In this document: positions 41,394 through 52,100 of the stretch, piece after piece | Layout of the letters: the number at the start of each line of letters is the position of its first letter | How positions within the stretch are numbered: position 1 is the stretch's first letter | Assembly (NCBI GenBank): GCA_964036155.1 | Contig: OZ038423.1 | Coordinates: forward strand, 42,919,249 to 42,983,248 | Direction of reading: 5' to 3' | DNA from: Diploscapter coronatus | Lineage: Eukaryota; Nematoda; Chromadorea; Rhabditida; Rhabditidae | DNA: 64,000 bases | Notes under the pieces: model-generated | Told to the model about the DNA's origin: nothing | Database searches by the model: none | What the model saw: the letters and a program-made list of their open reading frames with translations, nothing else | Translations under genes and position numbers: made by a program

Positions 41394-42652
41394 TTATGTT
41401 AATTTTCCCACTTCACGCCATTCATTCGTTTGTGAATTGTATTCCTCGATTGAATTATTAAATTTTTTCTCAATATTTTGAAATCTAAATTAACAAATAT
41501 TTCGTACAAAGATATGCAAAATCTCAACTCACCCTCCGATTGCATACAATTTCCCGTTAGCGACAATGAATGAATGAAGATGTCTTGCATAATTCATATC
41601 AGCGACTCGAGAAATTCGACTGCCAACTGGAGCTGAGGGGTCGAAACACAGACAGGATTTGAATACTCCTTTACTAAACATATAATGATACATTATTTAT
41701 CATACAAAATTAACGACCTCAATCCTCCAGTTATGTAAATTCCTCCATTTAGCGATGCAACTCCGAAATATATTCGTTTTTCTGGAATCTTTCCAATTTC
41801 AATCCATTCTCGTTCATCGTCTGATAATCGATATATCTTTTTACTTTTATCACCATCAATAACTGAATATCCATGATCACAATAATGAATATGTTATAAT
41901 GTGACCGTATAAAACTCCATCGCATGTTATTGTTTGAGCCCATATAATTGGAAGAGGAAAAGCAGGTCCTGTTTGCCATTTTCCATCGATGAAAACCTGA
42001 ATAAATTATTTCATGGACTTTCATTCGATCTTCTTACGTCAACGCGATTCGTATATTCCCATGTTTTAAGAATATATCCACCCAAATAATACAGTTTGTC
42101 TTTGAAATAAGCGACAGATGCATATCTACGCCATTCAGAAGGATCTGGGCCTGCAAAGAATGCAATAGAATTAAACCAACCTATTGGCTATTTGTAAAGT
42201 AACCTCTAGTGATTTGTCGAGTATTCAGGTCAAAGATTTCAAAAAGTTCTTTGTCACTGTTCAATGCAAAAATCTAAAATTATATAATATTGACAATGAC
42301 AAATAAAATAATCTACTTTATCTTTTGTAGTTGCTACTTCATATAGGTCATAATGTTCAGTAAATTTCGTAATATGCTCAACAGAATTAGTATGCGAATC
42401 AAATAGATAAATTCTTCCTTCATAAATATCGTCGTTTTCATAAAATACTAAAATAAAATTAATTTTCGCTCATACAAGAAATATTTCCCTACGATAGAAT
42501 AAAGTTTTTCTTTCAAGCACGAGCACTATCGGCAGATATTTCCTGATTATTTGCATCATCCGCTTATTAGTCCAGGCCAATTGTCCCAGGTCTTTTAATT
42601 CGGGATATTCGCAGATCAGCAATATAATTTCGACTGGTAACTTGGCTAACAT
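41394..42652 (-). CDS. F-box / kelch-repeat protein
   Basis: Eight exons: 42493-42652, 42317-42447, 42204-42273, 42038-42150, 41906-41996, 41718-41862, 41533-41673, 41394-41484 (942 nt, 313 aa). The N-terminus is an F-box (LPVEIILLICEYPEL, then LGQLAWTNKRMMQIIRKYLP). The rest is kelch-type beta-propeller blades, with signatures LYYLGGYI, GIYITGG, KLYAIGG and the final EEYNSQTNEWREVGKL. F-box/kelch proteins act as substrate adaptors of SCF (Skp1-Cul1) ubiquitin ligases; the substrate is unknown. At 313 aa with about five blades it is short but complete in frame. The GGG TGA at 41528-41536 is read through as a splice donor, because the last exon restores a full blade. Confidence 0.85.
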
Positions 42653-43052
42653 CTCTGTTAAGAGACCTAAACAATCAGCATAGTATTATTTCAAAATGGA
42701 AATAGTAAAAGAGTTGATTGAATGAGAGTCTAGAATTAACGAGTTTGAAATTGGTCATTGAAGAAAGGAGAATGAAACCACTAAATTGATGCTTCGCAAC
42801 TTTTATCAGACTAAAAATCGATTCCTAAGCATGGTTTATCATTAAAAGCCATTCCACAAATAAACAGAACAGAAACAGAATTTCTGGACGGCCCTGGTCC
42901 TGATGCCAATCAGAGCGCCATCATCTCATAAAATTCAAAGAACACTAAACTATAAATAAAAATATTTTTATTTAGTGTCTTATTTCGACAGTTCCTTTGT
43001 ACAATGAAAAAGTACACAAATTAGGAAAGCACCAAATTCGAAAAATCTCTTC
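42653..43052. other. intergenic, no gene seen
   Basis: AT-rich flank between the F-box/kelch gene and the peroxidase fragment, both on the minus strand. Nothing coding is visible. Confidence 0.5.
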
Positions 43053-43423
43053 TTATTCGGCCTTCAGAAATTCGGCAGTTTTCGGTGTGTAGACTGATGT
43101 GTATGGAACCGTTGGGCCATTTCTAGAATGATATATCATAAAAATTGGGTTCGCCATAGATGGTTTTTATTACGTTTGGAAGATGTTCTGTGGAACCTTC
43201 AAGATGTTGGACGGGAAGGCTCTACAGATCATGCCGCCGAGAGTAGCTTTGCGGGTTTCAGCCAATTCTCCTGAAGGTTTTAATTTACTCTGTCAGATGA
43301 ACTTTACAGACCATCAGTAAGGCCTCGAACAGTCTGCTCGGGTGCGTTCTCATAGTAGAAACGATCTCCGAATTTCGTCGCCTTGAACTGCTCAGCGATT
43401 ATGAAAGCGGCGGTTGGACCGAC
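43053..43423 (-). pseudogene. 5'-truncated animal heme peroxidase
   Basis: Three intact exons, 43312-43423, 43174-43270 and 43053-43122, encode 92 residues. They match the C-terminal end of animal heme peroxidases: VGPTAAFIIAEQF, FGDRFYYEN, LAETRKATLGGMICR, and an NGPTVPYTS tail. The catalytic histidines and the rest of the domain (about 500 residues) should lie upstream. There the sequence instead turns into a repeat arm (43474-43580) and a stray astacin exon. The exons themselves have no stops, so the truncation may be recent or the gene split by rearrangement. Confidence 0.65.
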
Positions 43424-43473
43424 CTAAATGATCATCAATCTCTCAGGCGGTTTCATTATTTCTTCAAATTATA

Positions 43474-43580
43474 GTCGATTGTAAAAAACTTGACAGTCGC
43501 AGTACCCTTCGCACAAGGGGGCGGTGCGAACAGCACGCTTCCCGCTCGCGTCGCGGCATGCATTGCAAATTCATTATTCA
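43474..43580. repeat. diverged single arm of the 18656 foldback family
   Basis: A GC-rich island starting ATTGTAAAAAACTTGACAGT and containing GCACAAGGGGGCGGTGCG aligns with the arms at 18656-18775. No partner arm is present nearby. It marks the point where the peroxidase fragment loses its upstream exons. Confidence 0.5.
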
Positions 43581-43803
43581 AACTGATTTTCGTTTTCATT
43601 TATTTATTCTTTGATCACTAGAAAGCAGGCACACATCTTTTATTAAATTCAAATGATTGGTTCATTTCATTCCTTCTATCCTATGATCAACGATTTAGAC
43701 TTTCTTAAAGGATTTATTCAAAGATATCTGTACATTTTTCATAAACTTTAAACACAATGACGAGAAAATTGATTAGCTTTTTTTCTCTTAATGAGAAAAT
43801 TGA

Positions 43804-43945
43804 TCATGCCTTTATGAGTCTATATTCGATGTTGAACGTGAACATGTCGTAATGGTTTTGCAGATTCATTACTGTTGGATTCCTCGTCGATGAATAGACT
43901 TTATTGTAATGTTCTTCACAGTAGAATTTTGGGTCGATCAGTTGG
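43804..43945 (-). pseudogene. duplicated last exon of the astacin gene
   Basis: The minus strand encodes IDPKFYCEEHYNKVYSSTRN and on to YRLIKA then a stop. It is clearly homologous to the final exon of the protease at 44353-44607 (VDPKYCCPEHLNKIYSSTRN). No other exons of a second astacin are present, and the upstream half of the exon is lost. It is a solitary exon relic from tandem duplication. Confidence 0.7.
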
Positions 43946-44149
43946 AGGATTTATTAGCGCATCAATACTAAGAAAAATTTAACAAAGTCTTTATATCTTG
44001 TCATGATTAGAAATGTCATAAAATAGAAAAATTTGTCATATTAATGAAAACAAATCACTTTAACGAAACAAATGATGCAGAAATGAAATACGTTCATTGT
44101 ATAATTTTGTTAAAATAATTATTTGATTCAATGATATATTATAAACAAG

Positions 44150-44220
44150 GCTGTTGAAAGTCCCAAAAATCTGAACTCGGACTCCGACTCGAATCCGAGT
44201 TCGAGTCCCAACAGCCCTGA
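44150..44220. repeat. short nested-palindrome insertion
   Basis: The ends read AAGGCTGTTGAAAGTCCC and, reverse complemented, AGGGCTGTTGGGACTC. Between them is a second inverted repeat (CTCGGACTCC / GAATCCGAG). Similar hairpins occur near 59990-60030. It is non-coding and probably a tiny MITE. Confidence 0.5.
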
Positions 44221-44352
44221 TTATAAAATATAAAATTAGCTGCTAGAAAAATCGATGTTTGACATAATAAAAAATAGGCAGTTTATCTCGTTTCAAATGA
44301 TCAGTCTTTGACAATAATTGAGGCGTGGAATTTCCACGTTTATTCTTAATTA

Positions 44353-47300
44353 TTATCCACTAGCAGCAACTAATCGATATTGAATGGTAAACGTGGAAAA
44401 GTAGTATTCGTTGTGGGCATTAAGAACTGTTGGATTGCGTGTCGAAGAATATATTTTGTTAAGGTGTTCGGGGCAGCAGTACTTAGGGTCGACCAATTCA
44501 GGATATGGCCCGTATTTGAATTCGAGCGAAGCGAACGAACAGCCGTAGTTGCAGTGACTGTTCTGCATGCCCGTGATTTTCATTTCGAGTTTCCGACCAG
44601 TTGGTACCTGAAATCACTGAAATCATTACTCCTGTTCATTGTCTTATTATGCTCCAACGAATGAATGTCATTGCAACTTCTTGCGTATAGGAAATGTTGA
44701 TGTCAGCAGTCCTATTGCAAATTACAATCAAGAGTGCGTGGTTAAGAATCTACTATACAACAGGCCTAGACTTTGTAATTCTTTCTTAAATCTCGTCTTA
44801 ACTTTCAAATAAGATAAAGCTGGATATGTGATATAAGGTGAGAAAATAGATATTTAAATTTTTTGAGAACTAGAATTTCGACTAAGGCGAAAATTAATAA
44901 ATATCTTAAAAAATTGATTTCAAATTCTTATTTTCATGTATTTTTGACTGAAAGTTCTTTGATTGATACTCTATGAGAATGGTGCTGCTATTTCTCGAAT
45001 CTTTGATTGAAACTTACAGTGAACCAATAAGTCTTTATCGTGTATGAGGGTCTCCAGGTGTTACTGGGAGAAGCCGAATTGCCGACTGTAATGGTCATCG
45101 TCTGCCAGCTGGCTGTCGGTGTTATCGTCCTTCCGCCATTATTCGGTCGTTGATTGCAAGTTGCTCCTGCATAGCCACTGGAATATCATTTTTCAGGACT
45201 AATTTTATTTCAAAGAAAAATTGCATTAGTTATTTGGATTTCTCGTCATTTCTCCACGTGATAAGAAGATCGTTCTAGTTTTCGTGGATACGACAAAGTT
45301 GTCACTTGGCAAATTGACGAAAAATGCTAATTTTCCTACACGGGACAAATACAGGTCGAACAATTCCGCGGGTTCTTCATTCCAGCGTTCAAACATTTGA
45401 TCTGATTTTGTGTCGTAGTACAAGTCGCTGAAAATGGTCGAAGATTTTAATCATTTAAGTCTGTTTAGTTTTCTCCTATTTATTTGGAATACTTCTTCGA
45501 AAAAAATTATCCTTTCTTGCAATAGCGATATTTTCAAGGAATGCACTTTCACGCATAAGTTATTTTTAGATGCATCACTTTCTGATAGCTCAAGTTGAGA
45601 ATTTACAAAAATCATACAGAGAAAAACGGATTCAATGTTAATTTCAAGAATAATACTGACGTTTGCACGAGTAGTACATGTTAATATTCCTGATATCAGA
45701 ATAGGCGACGATTGAGCTTCCCATAGTTCGTTGAAATTGAGGCTTCCTAGCTATCATTGAAATTTTACCGTTGGTTGAAAATGAGTCTAAAATATTATTT
45801 TTACTTATAAACTAACATATTTACTACCTGCCCCATACTGTAATATGGTTATTTGAACATTTCTTAGTGTCGTAAATATAGAAAAAATAGCATAAATTTA
45901 AAAAAAAAAATCCTATTTTACATGCTATTTTTCATATTACCACATTAAGAAATATTCACCTGCATTGCTGACCCATAGTCGTAGCTGAACGACTCATGAT
46001 TATTTAAAAATTAAAGGTTCGTTAAGCTTCAGACAAAACTATTAACCTGATATAATTGACCGTTGTCTGGGTCGTCTCCTTGTCGAAATTATACGCATTA
46101 TCTGGCTAAAATTACGGCGAATAATGCATGTAATCATGTGCTAATTATTACCTCAACATTCGTTAAATCAACGATAATATATTGATCTCTATCATATCGT
46201 GACTAAATAATCCCAGTTCATTTAGTGATTTTGCAGCAGTTTGTAAATGGAATAATGACGAAATGGGCGTAATGTGAAATGATTAAATGTTTCCCTTTTC
46301 TCAAATCCTGTCAATTTCTATTGCGTTCAATAATTTTTATGTTTTTTTTTTCAAATACTAAAAAGCGTTTCGTCATTACGTCATTTACAGGTTGCCTGAT
46401 TTTGCTCAAAACTAAGATAATGTTAACCTGCTCGTGGTAGTACCCTATGGCATGGATAAATTCATGTGCTAAAACAAACCGAATAAATTTAAGCTAATGA
46501 GAAATAAAGATATTTATGCAAGAATTAACCTGTTCAAATATATGCAATCTTACATTTTACACATGATACAATTCCTGGAGCTTCAAAATAGTCATAACTT
46601 TACCTGCAGTCCCCTGAAGATCACATCCATCCGATTGGAGTGACAAATCCTAGAAAGGTAATGGATTTAAAACTTTTTCATTGATTATTATCTCTGGATC
46701 TTCATTTAAAATTTCAAATATTTCTAATAAGAAGAATGAATTCTCGTTGTATGCTTTCAAGATTACCTGCTCTCCTCCTTTCATTCCAATAGGACTCCAA
46801 CATCCATCTGCATTTATTATCTAAAATAGCATATTCTAAAATTCAATTTTATGCTCGGAGATGTAAATAATTACAAAGTTGAGATCTTTCTCGAAGTCGA
46901 ATTGTACACTCATTGCCAGAACTTTTCGGAATTAAACGTACCGAATTGAAATCGAGTTCGAATTCGTAATAAAAATTTTTAGAGATAAATTTATATCAAA
47001 ATCGAAATCGATTTTAAAATATCAAGTATCGTCTCGTCCCTAGCTCTTATTTTTAACAAAAATACTAAAGGGTTGAATATTTTTTTAAATGTCGCATAAA
47101 ACTTACTCTAATACGGTTGGCCGCAGTAGAACTCTTAACAAAGTTGATACAAGTCTGTTGCTGAATCACCTTCAGTCCAGCGGCTACGGCTTGTTGAGAT
47201 TTTGCACCTAAAGTTGTTAATAACCCCTCCGAAGAATATAGGGCTTATTTAAGATAATATATACTCACTGACGTTGTGGAAATAATAATGTATCTAGAAA

Positions 47301-48069
47301 GGAAATTTTAAACATTACAGATAAATTCTTCCTAACCGTATTCTGAGGCCATTTTCGAATAGGAATTGCCGCCTGTCTCTTCTTGCGGCCGCCAGATCGC
47401 TTGTATTCATCCTCCATCTGCTTTAATTGATCACTGAATTTTATTTCTAGAACAATTATTTGCCATTTCCTAACTCTGTCACAACAATGTCTCCCTGAAG
47501 AAGATATGGACTAACTCCTGCCTTTGCATTGACAACGCTAGGATTTATAGAGCTAACAGACAAATCCACCGTCAGACCTCCTAGCTTCTAAAACGAAGAT
47601 TTATCTTTCTAATTTGTTTCTTTATAGATTCTCAAGTTTTTAGAAATGAGACGAGATTTGAATATGTTGAAAACCCTAATCAAATCTGATAGGAATTTAG
47701 AGAAAAAAATGGCGGAAAAATTATTTGTTAGATCTTAATATTTTTAGTTGAGACGAGTTAACCTATCCTCAGAAACTATCAGATAAAGGATTGGAGAAAA
47801 AATCATGCCTTTCAGAAATCGCTTACCTGATGAATCCGATCGAGTGCAGCCTGTTCTTGCGGAATGTTGGGAATCATGGCAGCGAGTCGCCGTCTCGTGT
47901 CTTCGGGATCAGCCATGTATTTGCGCAGAGCTTGTTGTGTAATAGGCTTCAGTGAATCGAATTGGTTGACTCTAGGGGTCACACCACCTCCTTCATGGGA
48001 GCCGCGGGAAAAGGAGACCGGCAAATGCGCTAAGGCAGCTACGACCCAAATCGGGAATGAATTCAACAT
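44353..48069 (-). CDS. astacin metalloprotease with EGF and CUB domains (NAS type)
   Basis: Sixteen exons: 47827-48069, 47475-47587, 47337-47433, 47269-47293, 47107-47207, 46767-46820, 46604-46649, 46428-46468, 46152-46202, 46047-46105, 45960-45984, 45828-45837, 45661-45786, 45340-45427, 45018-45177, 44353-44607 (1494 nt, 497 aa). A signal peptide and a propeptide end at a furin-like RKKR (135-138). The catalytic domain has the zinc signature HEFIHAIGYYHE (His228, His232, His238), then SRYDRD and a Met-turn SAMQY split by introns. An EGF-like segment (CLNAGMKNPRNCSTCICP, then GYAGATC) and a CUB-like domain complete the layout of nematode NAS proteases. It is a secreted zinc endopeptidase, possibly for cuticle, hatching or digestion. 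All catalytic residues are present. Three exons of 25, 25 and 10 nt are unusually small. Confidence 0.9.
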
Positions 48070-48219
48070 TCTGAATTATCGTTAATTGGAGAGAAAGTCG
48101 ATACTCATTCCGCAATTAGAAATTGAAGTTGGAGCGAAATAATGAGTCGTATAGAAGAGAAATGAGACGAATTGCATAGCATTTTTGGATACCGACGTTC
48201 TCTCTAATCAATAATGCTC

Positions 48220-48285
48220 AAATTGACTTATCCTGTAAAAATGGACCGGATTTGTGAGTAACACACTGGTAGTTTCCCTTGTTAG
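48220..48285. repeat. single-arm relic of the 37508 foldback family
   Basis: TCAAATTGACTTATCCTGTA followed by GGACCGGATTTGTGAGTAAC and AGTTTCCCTTGT matches one outer arm of the element at 37508-37806, with the inner arm and core missing. Confidence 0.55.
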
Positions 48286-48295
48286 ATAGTTTTAT

Positions 48296-48416
48296 ATGGC
48301 AGCTTGGAAACCTTAAGCTCTCAAACCATGCGAAATAGAGTGAGAAAAGAATCTTTTCCCTATCATTCTCTCATCCTATTTCAAATGAGTTGAGAACTTA
48401 AGGTTTCCAAATAGCC
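48296..48416. repeat. long imperfect hairpin
   Basis: TTGGAAACCTTAAGCTCTCA near 48305 pairs with TGAGAACTTAAGGTTTCCAA near 48390. Complementarity covers about 50 bp per arm with a short loop. It is probably another MITE-type insertion. Confidence 0.65.
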
Positions 48417-48990
48417 ATTTTATATCATTATCTCCCAATTGAAAAATTCCCATTCAATTGAATATCAATAAATGATGTTCCCATATCTTGCACCCTTGAG
48501 TTTTTTCAGATGATTTTGTTGCAAATTCACAATTTGCAAGTTTGCATGCATAGAAACAGTAAGACTAGATAGCAATGAAGATCAACTTATGAAAACTGTG
48601 CGAATTCATTCTATCAAAATGTTCAATAGAAAAACATAAAGACGCTATTTTTAAAACATGATCTCTGTAATTCTCGGAACTACCTGGACCAGAGATTTCG
48701 AGATAAGTCCGGGACGGGGTTTTTTTATGGTTTCTGACTATATTCTACCTGGAGAAAACGATTCTGGGGCTTTTTCCGAATTTTCCAAAGCTCATAGAAA
48801 AAGACACCAGTTTGTTGTCTTTTCTTCCCTTGCTCCTTCATACTATTTCTTAGAAAAACCGGTGTCTTTTTCTAATATTTGGCGTAGCTAGAAAATCCTA
48901 TCTTTTTCTAATTATTTTTCAATTTGTAAAAGTAGTGTATTTTTCTATGATCAAATCACGATTTGTGAGATCTTTTCTGAAATGCGGGGA

Positions 48991-49111
48991 GCGGTCACTG
49001 CGCACCAAAGTATGTCACTGCGTACCAAAATCTTTGGTGCGCAGTGACATACTAAAAATAGCTTTGGTGCGCAATGACATACTAAAATAATTTTGGTGCG
49101 CAGTGACATAT
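48991..49111. repeat. array of five ~22-bp units in two orientations
   Basis: The unit TTTGGTGCGCAGTGACATAC occurs twice in reverse complement (48994-49028) and then three times in direct orientation (49032-49111), separated by AAAATA-type spacers. The array therefore has a dyad centre near 49030. The units keep a near-constant core GTGCGCAGTGAC. Confidence 0.8.
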
Positions 49112-49175
49112 ACCCTGAAATGCGAGTTTTCCCTGATGATTATTCGGGTTACTCAAAGAATGCGTCTTATATTTA

Positions 49176-52100
49176 GGGACACTGCCAGTCATTTTACCAA
49201 AATAAGCCTAGCGTGGTGTTTTACTCATGGGTGGGAAGGTCATAAGACTTTACATCCATCCCCGAAAAGAAAAAAATTAAAGATTAAATATAGAAACACG
49301 AAAACTGTAAAATCGCAGATTTGTGAAATGGGCTAGAAACGCAGTTTCAGGGTTGCTGATGGACCCAACCCGATCCGCATTTTTCGGGTCTAAGTCGGGC
49401 CAGGGTCTAAAGGGTGAAAAATGACGGGTCTGGGAGCGGGTCCGGGTTCGAAAAATTGGACCCGTCAGCAACCCTGTGCAGTTCGCATTGTGTGTCTCGC
49501 TTCCCTCTTGATTTTCCTGCCTTGGGAATCTTTTTCTCTGCACTCTTTCATTTCGGCATTGGCTTCTTTTACATTTCGCGGGTTATCAGAATCTCAGTTG
49601 CGGGTCCTAGGATTCTTATGTCAGTAACAGTGGACGAATAGACAAATCATTTCGTGAAAAAACATTTATGTACCTCTTTCCTAAGTCGACATATTAGCAT
49701 TGTCGTAATTCGACGCGCAATTACGGACTTGTTTCGTGCTCAAATCAATAAATCGATACCACCCAGTGAAAGAGCGGCATAGAATTATATAGTAGGTACT
49801 GATAAATTATTAAAAACAAAAATAAAATAAGAAAAATCGGCGATAATCGGAAGGGCTATCAACTATGGACAATATTGGATCGAGGCAAAGGGGCGGGGCT
49901 TGGCGCGGTCTCTAACATGCATATCTCTTTGCATATAAGCTTGTTTCAATCTTATTTTTTCTCTTCCTTCAATTTGATTTCAAATCTATCGTTATTGTCT
50001 TTCTTTTTTCTGATACAGACAGAGGCGTAAGGAAGGATGACGTCATGTCTTCTTGGGCGGGCTGTCAGCCCATCAAATTCGAAAGTGAGATTGCAGACAG
50101 CCCTTTCCGCAACAATGCAATGATAACCTGAAAAATTGGAAACGTGACAATGCGAATATGTCGTAGCTTTCATTTGAAAATGTTGCATCTTTTATAAAAC
50201 TGCCAAATCAGCTATTCGAATTTTTGCCATTTCCCATATGGGTGTATAGTCAGGAGGGGGGATCTTTTCTCCACGCTATTTCGTAGGATGTGGCGTTGAA
50301 TTCAGTTACCGTAAAATCTCCAATAATTCGCAAATTTATATGACGATGCAACTTCAATATTAAACCTATTGATCCATGCTAGACAATATGCGGATCCGCA
50401 GAGAAATTCTATTGTAAATCAATGCGAGCGAATGCGGATCTGTATATTACCTTACACGAATAGGCAATTCATGACTGCTGATCCTTGCCGATCCACTCAA
50501 ATTGGTGGTTTGAACACTGAAGCATATTCACTTTACAATATTTCAAACTAGGTTTCGGACAAATATACAATTCTTCTGATCAGAAGGGCATATCAGTCTT
50601 TCTTCTCTCCCCAATCTCTGTATCCTGACTTGCGACTGTCCATCAGCTAGCTTGATGAGAGATTTAGGGAAAGGATAATGGCAGAAAGGTGATAAGAATT
50701 TGAAGAGAGAACTGAAAGAGAATTGAAAGATGAGGAACGAAAGAGATGCCTCCTTTGCCAGGGAAGGCAGCCAAATAAAAAAGAAATCCTGTCTAAAGAT
50801 GATTAAGAGTGAATGTCAGCAAAAACCAAGGTCTTAGCAAAGAGGCATAAACAGGGATCCGCAAATCGGACTAATTTTCACATATATTGTTCAGTTTTTC
50901 ACACATCGATTGCTGTAGCGGATTATGGTCTTGAAAAATTTCAAGACCCGACCTCGGAAAAAATTCATAACTTTCTTATTTCTGAGCCAAATCGAATGCG
51001 GTTTTCAGCATTGGATAGTCCATGAAAAACTCTACAAATAATGTAGCTACGACCACCTGCTACGATCAATAACTTCTCGCCAAAAAATTAAAATTTAGAA
51101 AAGTGACCCTGGCCGGCGATAGTTTTTCACGATTCTGACCCCATCGATGTCTTAGGCAACCGGCTGGAAATGGCCTTATTTTATAGAGAATTTAATTCGG
51201 AATCAAAATATGTAACTTTTTCGAAAAAAAGATGTTGGATCCTGGGGTCAAATAAGCCGCTGAATGCGTAAAATTAGGGTGATTTTCATGAAAGAAAATT
51301 TCAAAAATCCATATCTCCTTGTATTTCACACCAAATTTCATGGCTATTTTTTATTTTGTAGATCCTGAGTAGGAGAATATGAAAAAAATAAAGAAAATTT
51401 TTGAATAATATTTTTGGTAGGAAAAAGTTATCCAAAGTTACCCTATATACCCGTACTGCATTTACAAGTGTAATTTGAGTTGACGTCGGAGTTTTCTACA
51501 AAATCTTGTAGAGCTCCTCAAGTTGATCAACTTTTGTTCCAGAACTTATTCTAGAATGTGCACACAGGGAGATATGATTTTTTTTGAAAATTTTCATTAA
51601 AAAACATGCTGAATTTGGCCGTCGTACTTCAAAAAATTCTAGAGTTCATACCAATGTGAATTCAGGGCCAGTTCTGGAACGAGTTGTTTGCCATGTCATT
51701 CTACACAACATACTGGAAGGACGAATTTTTCCAACATCATTTACGCGTAAACACAGTACGAGTCAAGTAGTACGCAATCAAGACGCGAAAAGTGCACATT
51801 TTTGCGGAAATTGATATTCAAAAATTCTTATTTTATTGCCTGATAATCTATGGATTAAATGCTGACCAATAAAAAAGAATCGTTCCATTTGGTACAGAAA
51901 TAAGAAAGTTATGAGTTTTTTCTTGAGGTCGGGTCTAAAAACATTCAAGCTACCGTAATCCGTTACAGTAGTTGATTTTCGAAAAATAAATAGCACCATG
52001 ATAATCAGCGCGAAAATTGAATAATATATGAAAATCAGCCAAATCGACGAACCCCTGGAAACACCGACTTTGGTCCTACTGACATTTGCTTGGGTTTTAA

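Larger units (their letters stand above)
48070..49175. other. upstream region of the astacin gene, repeat-rich
   Basis: No gene is supported. It holds a foldback relic (48220-48285), a long hairpin (48296-48416), a short inverted pair of AAAAGACACCAG/CCGGTGTCTTTT around 48799-48872, and a tandem/inverted array (48991-49111). The frame 48658-48891 crosses that hairpin and is not accepted as coding. Confidence 0.5.

Noticed and set aside
46530..46560. Possible extra 21-nt exon in the astacin gene
   Set aside because: Joining 46604-46649 directly to 46428-46468 gives the correct GTAAHEFIHAIG motif in phase; including the segment would break the zinc site region.
48991..49111. Possible CRISPR-like array
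   Set aside because: Units are 22 bp in both orientations with near-identical AT spacers, in a eukaryotic setting; no unique spacers or cas genes.
49952..50188. 78-codon frame repeated exactly at 52899-53135 (and a 60-codon frame at 50369/52536)
   Set aside because: Duplicate presence is explained by the inverted arms, not by selection on protein; there is no domain and no flanking exons.
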